The notes beneath the pieces are model-generated. The model saw nothing but the letters and a program-made list of their open reading frames with translations. It had not been told where the DNA came from and searched no databases. From positions 1,659 to 65,658 of the forward strand of contig JAHEYT010000034.1 of the NCBI GenBank assembly GCA_023251455.1: 64,000 nucleotides of DNA, in the 5' to 3' direction. A program made the position numbers and the translations under genes. Shown in pieces: positions 9,200 through 15,664 of the stretch (positions are counted from its first letter, which is position 1; each line of letters starts with the position of its first letter). Source of the DNA: Bacteroidota bacterium (GTDB lineage Bacteria; Bacteroidota; Bacteroidia; Bacteroidales; Prolixibacteraceae).

Positions 9200-9634
9200 A
9201 TGTACACAGGTTTTTTACATTTACACGATGCCTTACGATGGCTGGTTTTGCTCAGTTTGGTTATTACTTTGATTAAATATACAGTGGGTTGGCTGGGCAG
9301 TCAGCGCTGGCAAAAAACTGATAACCTTTTGGGCATCGTTTTTACTTCGCTCATGGACTTACAGCTTTTAACCGGCTTGGTACTTTATTTTTTCCTGAGT
9401 CCGATCACTAAATTAGCAATGTCTGATTTTGGTGCAGCAATGAAAAACGCTGATTTACGTTTTTACGCTGTCGAACATTTTGCAATGATGTTAATTGCTG
9501 TGGTTTTGGTACACATCGGGCGTGCAAAATCGAAGAAGGCCAAAACCGACACGGCTAAGTTTAAAACAGCAACCATTTTCTTCCTAATCGCTCTGGTTGT
9601 TATATTGGCGGCCATTCCGTGGAATAGATTGTAG
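9200..9634 (+). CDS. Small four-helix membrane protein, cytochrome b-like
   Basis: A 144-residue protein with four predicted membrane helices (about 10-30, 45-67, 90-108, 122-141). Histidines sit near helix ends: H7 and H9 in the GFLHLHDALRW start, and H94 and H104 in AVEHFAMMLIAVVLVHIGR. The pattern resembles small Bacteroidota proteins generally labelled cytochrome b, and haem binding by these histidines is an inference. It follows the Rossmann protein by about 60 bases and is closed by a strong terminator. Nothing in the neighbourhood identifies a redox partner. Confidence 0.65.
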   Translation: MYTGFLHLHDALRWLVLLSLVITLIKYTVGWLGSQRWQKTDNLLGIVFTSLMDLQLLTGLVLYFFLSPITKLAMSDFGAAMKNADLRFYAVEHFAMMLIAVVLVHIGRAKSKKAKTDTAKFKTATIFFLIALVVILAAIPWNRL

Positions 9635-9650
9635 AAACGAATTCCTGATT

Positions 9651-9697
9651 AAAAATCGCCATTATTGGAAAAGAATCCGATAGTGGCGATTTTTTTA
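9651..9697 (+). terminator. Intrinsic terminator after the four-helix membrane protein
   Basis: Arms AAAAATCGCCATTAT and ATAGTGGCGATTTTTT pair around a 13-base loop and end in a run of T. Confidence 0.8.
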
Positions 9698-9701
9698 AGT
9701 G

Positions 9702-9848
9702 ATCATGTCATCCCTTCGGGATTGAAACCTGTTATGTTCTGATATTCTACAATCATGACATCCCTTTGGGATTAATCTGCAAACGCCGAAGGTGTGATAA
9801 GATTATAGCTTTGTGTATGAACAAAAGAAATGAAACCCCGAAGGGGGT
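9702..9848. repeat. REP-like intergenic repeat block
   Basis: Two near-identical direct copies of ATCATGTCATCCCTTCGGGA-type sequence (9702-9723 and 9752-9773, two differences), each with a CCC...GGG mini-hairpin, are followed by CGCCGAAGGTGTGATAAGATT and by CCCCGAAGGGGG at 9836-9847. The layout resembles the short repeats mobilised by single-strand (REP-associated) transposases in Bacteroidota. No transposase is in the window. Confidence 0.6.
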
Positions 9849-9925
9849 GGTATTCTTATTCTGATGAAAAACTTTTGACTTTATCTGAACCTTTTGTTTT
9901 TGGCGTGTACAGAAACAAAAAAAAC

Positions 9926-10138
9926 ATGATCTTTACAAAAAAGAAATACCTGATTTTGATGCTGATCCTCAGTTTATTAATTTTGGGATTTATACTGATG
10001 AGCGGAGGCGGTTCCAACGATCATAATGTTTTCAATCCTGAAATGTTCAGTTTTCGTAGGATTACGCTCGCCCCTTTGATCATAATTGGTTCATATGCTA
10101 CCCTGATGTGGCTAATACTTAAAAGGTCGGTGAATTGA
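9926..10138 (+). CDS. DUF3098 small membrane protein
   Basis: A 70-residue protein from the ATG at 9926. An in-frame ATG at 9830 would add 32 residues encoded by the REP-like repeat, which is almost certainly not coding. It has two helices (about 7-27 and 48-66) with the family-typical GFILMSGGGSNDHNVFNPEM and FSFRRITLAP between them, as in DUF3098 proteins found across Bacteroidota, often beside cell division or undecaprenyl phosphate genes. Here it instead overlaps the start of an ECF sigma factor gene by four bases, so the two are translationally linked. Its function is unknown. Confidence 0.78.
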   Translation: MIFTKKKYLILMLILSLLILGFILMSGGGSNDHNVFNPEMFSFRRITLAPLIIIGSYATLMWLILKRSVN

Positions 10139-10713
10139 TTTTCCGGAGAAAAAATAAAACTTTTAGCGACAGCGAACTGATGCAGCAAATCGTTTTGGGC
10201 GATCAGGCGGCATTCAGCGAACTTTACCTTCGGTATAAAAGCCGGATGTACTATTATTTTTATCGGATGCTGGGAAATTCGGCCGATACAGCCAACGATT
10301 TTTTGCAGGAACTTTTCCTGAAACTGATTGAAAAGCCTGAATGCTATAATCCGGCATATTCGTTTTCTACCTGGCTGTATTCGGTTGCCAACAACATGTG
10401 CAAAAACGAATACCGCAAGCGAGGCATACGCAAGGAATATCAGGAAGCTGAAGCATTGAAGCCTCAAATCGATTATTTGCCGGATTCGACCATCGAACAT
10501 GAGCAGGTTGTTGAGGAAATATTTGCAACACTTGATTCTTTGGGAGAAGAACATCGCTCCGCTTTTTTGTTGCGTCACCGCGAGGGATTTTCGATTAAAG
10601 AAGTAGCCGAAATACTGGAGCTTCCGGAAGGAACAGTCAAATCGCGGCTGTTTTATGCCAGAAAGCTGCTGGCTGAAAAGCTGGAATATTTAAAAGATCA
10701 AATTGAATTTTAA
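10135..10713 (+). CDS. ECF-type RNA polymerase sigma factor
   Basis: A 192-residue sigma-70 family protein. Region 2 runs from about residue 12 to 90 (SDSELMQQIVLGDQAAFSEL, FLQELFLKL, FSTWLYSVANNMCKNEYRKR) and region 4 from about 130 to 185, with a helix-turn-helix in FSIKEVAEILELPEGTVKSR. The frame opens with TTG at 10135, overlapping the DUF3098 stop codon in TTGA; the next ATG at codon 16 would cut into region 2, so TTG is preferred. It directs transcription of a specific regulon. The next gene encodes a small membrane protein, as expected for an anti-sigma partner. Confidence 0.9.
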   Translation: MIFRRKNKTFSDSELMQQIVLGDQAAFSELYLRYKSRMYYYFYRMLGNSADTANDFLQELFLKLIEKPECYNPAYSFSTWLYSVANNMCKNEYRKRGIRKEYQEAEALKPQIDYLPDSTIEHEQVVEEIFATLDSLGEEHRSAFLLRHREGFSIKEVAEILELPEGTVKSRLFYARKLLAEKLEYLKDQIEF

Positions 10714-10724
10714 GACTCAAAGCC

Positions 10725-11084
10725 ATGGATAAGAATTCAGAACAATTGCTTGCAAAAGCGCTTCGTAACGATCGTATTGGCGAGCCTGACAAGGCCATTG
10801 AAGATCGCCTGATGTATGCCTTTTTGTTGAAAAACAGCAGCGCGAAGGTGAAACAAAATTCGTTTTCGAGTTTCGCCGGATGGTTATTTTCAGGACAAAG
10901 TTTTGCTCTAAAAACAGTCATGGTATCGATGGTACTCTTCTTTTCAATTTTCAATAACCAATTTACTTTCGACTCAGGAAAGATCAGCGCAAGTGATTCG
11001 ATTGCCAGTCAGCGGGTTTTGGTTGCCGATAGTGCTCATTTTATTCAACTGGTCGATTCCTTGCGTGTTGATAGCCTGAATTGA
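10725..11084 (+). CDS. Small single-pass membrane protein, putative anti-sigma factor
   Basis: A 119-residue protein starting 11 bases after the sigma gene. A charged cytoplasmic part (1-52) is followed by one membrane helix (about 58-78) and a 40-residue periplasmic tail. No HxxxCxxC zinc anti-sigma motif is present and I do not recognise a domain. The anti-sigma call rests on position, size and topology only; it could instead be an unrelated regulator or small envelope protein. The operon ends in two strong hairpins right after it. Confidence 0.55.
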   Translation: MDKNSEQLLAKALRNDRIGEPDKAIEDRLMYAFLLKNSSAKVKQNSFSSFAGWLFSGQSFALKTVMVSMVLFFSIFNNQFTFDSGKISASDSIASQRVLVADSAHFIQLVDSLRVDSLN

Positions 11085-11102
11085 ATCGGGAGTATCACTT
11101 GA

Positions 11103-11148
11103 AAAGCAAATGCCGTATAGAACGAAATTTCTATGCGGCATTTGCTTT
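11103..11148. terminator. Hairpin terminator after the sigma operon
   Basis: Arms AAAGCAAATGCCG and CGGCATTTGCTTT match perfectly, and the stem can extend further with minor mismatches. It sits 18 bases after the putative anti-sigma stop codon. Confidence 0.7.
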
Positions 11149-11151
11149 AGC

Positions 11152-11194
11152 GAAGTACTCATCCGATGACTCAAAGTTATCGGATGAGTACTTC
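11152..11194. terminator. Second hairpin, probable bidirectional terminator between convergent genes
   Basis: Sixteen-base arms GAAGTACTCATCCGAT and ATCGGATGAGTACTTC pair perfectly around an 11-base loop. It lies 9 bases beyond the stop codon of the DUF2723 gene on the minus strand. Confidence 0.7.
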
Positions 11195-11203
11195 GAGCTT
11201 ACT

Positions 11204-14191
11204 TTATTCCAGTTTTCCGGCAAAAGCCATTAGCTTTTCTTTCATATTCTTTAGTTCTGATTCTGAAAGTGTATCTGCAGCTAGTTTAATCAGTTCGTTG
11301 TACAACGAGAGCTGGTAACCGGCTTCCTCCTGAATAGTTTCCTTTTGATTGGCCGGGAAGATGGAAAAATATGCCAATCCTTCTTCCAGCGAGTTGGCCA
11401 ATTCCTGAAATTTGGTTTGTCCGAGTTGTTTTTGCCCGATTCTGTTGTATAGCGCGGCCTGCAGGATACTTTGGTAATCGACCGGCCAATTTCTCAGCGG
11501 CATTACCAATTCCGATTTTTTCAGCACTTCGAGCGCTTTGGCATTCTGTTTATCGTTGGTGAGTTGTCCAGCCAGCCTGTAAAAAGCATTACGAATTTGC
11601 ATCGTCGCAAACATGCGGCGGTGATGCCAGTCGAAATACACATTCGGATCGGCCAGGTTGTCCCAATTGCAACGTTTCATCAATTTGTTGTAAAGACTTT
11701 CAGTTTCAATTTTCCCCATATCGAGTACCGAGTTGCTATCCGTTTTCTGATCGGTGAGGCGATAAACCAGACCTTCAAAAATCAGGTTGTTTCGCAAGCC
11801 GTGTTCTTCGGCATCAACCCACGACGAAAAGCAAATCGGACGTTTTCCTTGATTTGAAGTAATAATGTCGTAAAAAGCCAGGTCACCCTTGGTAATTCCT
11901 CTTTTATTGAGCTCGATGTGAATGGGTTCCTGGTTTGTATTTTCGAGCCTGATTTTATTGACCGGAATGTAACTGATTTGCTCTCCACTTTCAACCGTCA
12001 GTTTAGTTTGCGACGAGTCGCTCGCTAAAAAATCAAGCACGTCAGTCATGCGCTGTTCAGTTTCAATTTTGGGAACCACATACACGTAATTGAGTTGCCC
12101 CGATTCGTATTTCTCGAGCGGAATCGACATTTTCAGCGGTTCATTCTGATAGATTTTGCGCTGTACTTGGCCGATGTACCATTCGGCTGATAAATAGGGC
12201 ATAACCACCACGCGAACATCGCGGCGGATACCTTCAACTTCCTGGCAATACCAAAGCGGATAGGTATCGTTGTCTGCATGTGTGAACAGAATGGCATTCG
12301 GCTCGCACGATTCAAGGTAGTTGCGCGCCAGGTTGCGTGCCGAATATCTTCCGGATCGATCGTGATCGTCATAGTTTTGGTCAAGTAAAAGGATGGGTGA
12401 AATCATCAGGCACAATGAAAGAGTGGCAATTGCAGCCGCTTTTTCGTTCATTAATTTCAGAAGTTGGCTGAACAGGAATAAAGCGCCAAATCCAATCCAG
12501 ATGCAGAAGACATAGAATGAACCCACATAAACATAGTCGCGTTCGCGGGGTGTGTTGGGTACTTCGTTGAGGTAAACTACCAGCGCAAAACTCATCAGGA
12601 AAAAGAGCAGTCCTGTGGTCAGGAAATTTTGCCGGTCATTTTTATACTGAAAAACAAGTCCTAAAATCCCCAGAATAAGCGGCAAAAAATAATACGAATT
12701 CCGCCCTTTGTTTGCTCTGGCCAACTCCGGAAGATTCTTCTGCGGTCCGGCAACCAATTTGTCAATAAACGGAATTCCCGATTGCCAGCTCCCGTTCAGC
12801 AATCCGCCGGTGCCCTGAATGTCGTTTTGGCGCCCGGCAAAATTCCACATAAAATAGCGGATGTACATGTACCCCAACTGATAATTCATGAAGAATGACA
12901 GATTATCCTGAAAAGTTGGTATTGTTACTTCCGACTGTTTCCCGTCTTCGTCGGTGACGTTTACTTTTCGGCCTTTAAAGTCGAATTGTTTTTTGTAGGC
13001 TTCAATGTGTTCATGTTCGTTGCTGTGCATGCGAGGGAAGAACCCAATGGTATTCGGGTCGTACTCAATTTTGGCATTCAGTTGGCTTTTGATGTATTTC
13101 TCATCTTTGGCGATCCAGGTTTCACGTTCTTTAAATCCGGTAACAACAGAACCAAAATTTTCGCCGTACAAAATGGGGCGGGTGCCGTATTGTTCACGAT
13201 TTAGGTAATTCAGAAGGCTGAATGTCGTTTCCGGATTTCCTTGATTAACCGGAACATTGGCCGATGCCCTGATGATTGTGGCAACATATGATGTGTACCC
13301 CACTAGCAAAAAGGTAATGCAGAGCAAAGCCAGATTAAGTTTTGGCAATTGTTTGCGGTGGCTATAAATTATTCCTCCGGAAAGGGCTGCAATGAGCACA
13401 ATGACATAAGTAATTAATCCTGAATGAATAGGGAAATGCAAGCTGTTTACGAAAAGCAGTTCCAGATTTTTTGATAAATCTAGTAAACCCGGAATGAAAA
13501 GCTGGAGTAAAGCGACGATTCCAATTCCACTGATCAGGATGGCAGCGATTAAACCTTTCAGTGAATATGTATATTTCCGGAAGTAAATAATCAGTCCAAC
13601 CGATGGAATGACCAGTAAATTCAGCAGATGTACTCCTATAGAAAGGCCAATCAGGAAGAAGATGAGTATAATCCATTTGGAAGAATCTGGCTGATCGGCT
13701 TCACGTTCCCAACGCGTGGCAGCCCAAAGCACGACTGCACTAAAAAGTGATGATAAAGCGTAAACTTCGGCTTCGACTGCCGAAAACCAAAATGAATCGG
13801 TAAAAGCAAACGATAATGCTCCAACAGCCGCAGCACCGAATTTCAGGAGTAAAGGGTAGGATTTGCTTTGTTTTTGCTCAACTTTTGAAATTAACCAAAT
13901 AATGGTCCAGAATAGGAAAAGGATTGTTGCCGCGCTGGAAACCGCCGAAACTAAATTAATGGCATAAGCTGCATGTTGGGGATTTCCGAAGCTGAAAAGG
14001 GAAAAAACACGCCCCAAAAGCATAAATAGCGGGGCGCCTGGCGAATGGTTGATTTCTAGTTTGTAGGCCGAAGTTAAAAATTCGCCGCAATCCCACAGGC
14101 TGAGCGTGGGTTCAAGTGTTAATACGTAGATGATAAGCGAGATGGCCGAAACGCCCCATCCGGTCAGGTTATTTACCTTTTGGTGATTCAT
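11204..14191 (-). CDS. DUF2723 polytopic membrane protein (GT-C glycosyltransferase-like)
   Basis: A 995-residue protein with an N-terminal DUF2723 domain. Its first helix is followed by an acidic loop EPTLSLWDCGEF (27-38) and by INHSPGAPLFMLLGR (47-61), the pattern shared with lipid-phosphate-sugar-dependent GT-C transferases such as protein O-mannosyltransferases. Roughly a dozen membrane helices fill residues 10-600, then a large soluble C-terminal region (about 620-995) ends in helical, TPR-like repeats. The family is nearly universal in Bacteroidota, often in paralogues. Transfer of a sugar from a lipid carrier to periplasmic proteins is an inference from the fold. The gene is alone on its strand, 103 bases after the DUF1080 gene with a hairpin between them. 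Confidence 0.82.
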   Translation of the reverse strand: MNHQKVNNLTGWGVSAISLIIYVLTLEPTLSLWDCGEFLTSAYKLEINHSPGAPLFMLLGRVFSLFSFGNPQHAAYAINLVSAVSSAATILFLFWTIIWLISKVEQKQSKSYPLLLKFGAAAVGALSFAFTDSFWFSAVEAEVYALSSLFSAVVLWAATRWEREADQPDSSKWIILIFFLIGLSIGVHLLNLLVIPSVGLIIYFRKYTYSLKGLIAAILISGIGIVALLQLFIPGLLDLSKNLELLFVNSLHFPIHSGLITYVIVLIAALSGGIIYSHRKQLPKLNLALLCITFLLVGYTSYVATIIRASANVPVNQGNPETTFSLLNYLNREQYGTRPILYGENFGSVVTGFKERETWIAKDEKYIKSQLNAKIEYDPNTIGFFPRMHSNEHEHIEAYKKQFDFKGRKVNVTDEDGKQSEVTIPTFQDNLSFFMNYQLGYMYIRYFMWNFAGRQNDIQGTGGLLNGSWQSGIPFIDKLVAGPQKNLPELARANKGRNSYYFLPLILGILGLVFQYKNDRQNFLTTGLLFFLMSFALVVYLNEVPNTPRERDYVYVGSFYVFCIWIGFGALFLFSQLLKLMNEKAAAIATLSLCLMISPILLLDQNYDDHDRSGRYSARNLARNYLESCEPNAILFTHADNDTYPLWYCQEVEGIRRDVRVVVMPYLSAEWYIGQVQRKIYQNEPLKMSIPLEKYESGQLNYVYVVPKIETEQRMTDVLDFLASDSSQTKLTVESGEQISYIPVNKIRLENTNQEPIHIELNKRGITKGDLAFYDIITSNQGKRPICFSSWVDAEEHGLRNNLIFEGLVYRLTDQKTDSNSVLDMGKIETESLYNKLMKRCNWDNLADPNVYFDWHHRRMFATMQIRNAFYRLAGQLTNDKQNAKALEVLKKSELVMPLRNWPVDYQSILQAALYNRIGQKQLGQTKFQELANSLEEGLAYFSIFPANQKETIQEEAGYQLSLYNELIKLAADTLSESELKNMKEKLMAFAGKLE

Positions 14192-14252
14192 GTGAATTGT
14201 TTTTCACACGGTACACACAAAAATGAAAAAGTTCAGCGAAATGGGTGGTTTT

Positions 14253-14287
14253 TATCCCTGGCAGGGTTCAAAATCCTGACAGGGATA
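14253..14287. repeat. CCTGACAGG-type hairpin repeat, copy 1
   Basis: Arms TATCCCTGGCAGGGTT and AATCCTGACAGGGATA pair with two mismatches around a three-base loop. It is downstream of the DUF1080 stop codon. It is related to the perfect copies at 43743-43775 and 51083-51115. Confidence 0.6.
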
Positions 14288-14294
14288 AAAAATC

Positions 14295-15083
14295 TTATTT
14301 CAGATATTGAGCAGGAATGCCTTTAATCTTTTCAATTTCAACCTTCCGGATAAAAAACTCGCCACCTTCCGATTGCAACTGGATTTTTCCTTTGGTAAGT
14401 GGAACTTTTTGTCCGTTTTCAATTTTGCTGCAATTGGTGTTGATCATCACTACTTGTCCATTCACCACATGAACAGCTGTTTGCCCGAAGCAATACAAAT
14501 CAACGGTGTTCCATTCGCCAAGTGGTTTTTCTGCATCTTTTGCTTTCTTAACAGAGCGGCCATTGTCTTTTTCGCTAAACAAGGTTGACTGGCCTTCAGG
14601 AGAAAAATTGAAGTTTTTCCCGTCGCTACTTTTTACTGTTTTGGCTTCGCAATAGGTATTGGCCATTAGGTGAGTGTCGCCAAGGCTTTCGTGCTTCAAC
14701 TGATGTTCAATGCTAGCCATCCAGGTTCCGTATGCCGCGCCAAACGGACCAAAGCTGTGGTAAAGTAAGCCACTGTTGCGTGTGCCATATACCTTTTCTC
14801 CCCATTTAAATTCAAGGCGGAGGTGATAATTTCCGTATTCGGCTTTGGTGGCCAGCGATGCAAAAATGTCGCCCGAAATATGAATAACTTTTTGTCCGTC
14901 TATTTCTGTGATGCTATATGTTGATGCTGGCGTCGCTTTTTTAGCGAGGTCTTCGAATCCGGTGATCGGAGTTCCGAGGGAAATATCCCAGTTTTTCAGG
15001 TTTTTTCCGTTAAAAAGCGGCTTCTGGGAATAGCCGACACTTGTTAGAAAACAGAGAGCTAATACGATGAGTAGGTTTTTCAT
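14295..15083 (-). CDS. Secreted DUF1080 / 3-keto-disaccharide hydrolase-family protein
   Basis: A 262-residue protein with a Sec signal peptide (1-19). The rest is a single DUF1080 jelly-roll domain: FNGKNLKNWD at the start of the mature protein, LRLEFKWGEKVYGTRNSGLLYH, the Trp/Asn-rich EWNTVDLYCFGQTAVHVVNGQVV, and the closing GKIQLQSEGGEFFIRKVEIEKI. Members of this family have been shown to hydrolyse 3-keto-glucosides, and others are carbohydrate binders. The mature protein is probably periplasmic. It shares a theme of sugar metabolism with the isomerase-like and DUF4038 genes further left but not an operon. Confidence 0.85.
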   Translation of the reverse strand: MKNLLIVLALCFLTSVGYSQKPLFNGKNLKNWDISLGTPITGFEDLAKKATPASTYSITEIDGQKVIHISGDIFASLATKAEYGNYHLRLEFKWGEKVYGTRNSGLLYHSFGPFGAAYGTWMASIEHQLKHESLGDTHLMANTYCEAKTVKSSDGKNFNFSPEGQSTLFSEKDNGRSVKKAKDAEKPLGEWNTVDLYCFGQTAVHVVNGQVVMINTNCSKIENGQKVPLTKGKIQLQSEGGEFFIRKVEIEKIKGIPAQYLK

Positions 15084-15109
15084 GATTGTTGGTTTTGATT
15101 AAATGAGCA

Positions 15110-15142
15110 AAAAAAAACTGCCCCATAAAGATAGGGCAGTCT
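15110..15142 (-). terminator. Intrinsic terminator after the small HTH protein
   Basis: On the minus strand GACTGCCC pairs with GGGCAGT(T) around a 10-base loop and is followed by eight or more T residues, 23 bases past the stop codon. Confidence 0.8.
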
Positions 15143-15165
15143 ATTGAAATAATAAAATGTAATTT

Positions 15166-15420
15166 TTAGTTTGAATGTGATGCAAGTAACTGTTGAGCTC
15201 TGTCCAAAATAGCAGTATCATCAAGAAGCACTACACCGCCGTCTGGTCCTGGTTCAATGTGTAATCCAACAGATTTACCTTTCACATAGTTTGCGCCTCC
15301 AAAATAATTCCTGACGGTTTCAACTTCTAGACCAAATTCCTGCGCAATTTGACTGATAGAACCGGCAGGTAAACTGTCTTTGATGTGACGAAGCTCGTTA
15401 AAAGTGATTTTTCTTTCCAT
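15166..15420 (-). CDS. Small helix-turn-helix DNA-binding protein
   Basis: An 84-residue protein whose segment SISQIAQEFGLEVETVRNYF (21-40) is a compact helix-turn-helix. The C-terminal half (GLHIEPGPDGGVVLLDDTAILDRAQQLL) is a short beta-plus-helix extension ending in a polar tail. Small Bacteroidota proteins of this build are common but uncharacterised. It is monocistronic with its own terminator, and about 240 AT-rich bases separate it from the gene behind it. Its target is unknown; autoregulation would be usual for a protein of this type. Confidence 0.72.
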   Translation of the reverse strand: MERKITFNELRHIKDSLPAGSISQIAQEFGLEVETVRNYFGGANYVKGKSVGLHIEPGPDGGVVLLDDTAILDRAQQLLASHSN

Positions 15421-15664
15421 GACATTTAGTTTTTATGGTTGTACACTCTTTTTATTTTCAAACACACTTTAAAGTTAGAATTAATATAGAAATAACAATG
15501 AGGTAACCCTTATGTTTTAGTGGCAGGTTTGGAAAATTGTTGGTTGAAATGCTATTGAATAATTGGTTTTCAACATGCTAAATGTTGTCCCATAAGGTGT
15601 TTTGTCGTATCGATCTGTCACAAATCGATGAGGAATCTATTAAAAATTTAACAATTTTTAATAA

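Noticed and set aside
10021..10578. 185-residue open frame on the minus strand over the sigma gene
   Set aside because: Overlaps a recognised sigma factor and DUF3098 in antisense; no family features.
15639..15662. AT-only inverted repeat ATTAAAAATT/AATTTTTAAT next to the GH3 fusion stop codon
   Set aside because: Could be a weak terminator, but a stem of only A-T pairs is not convincing by itself.
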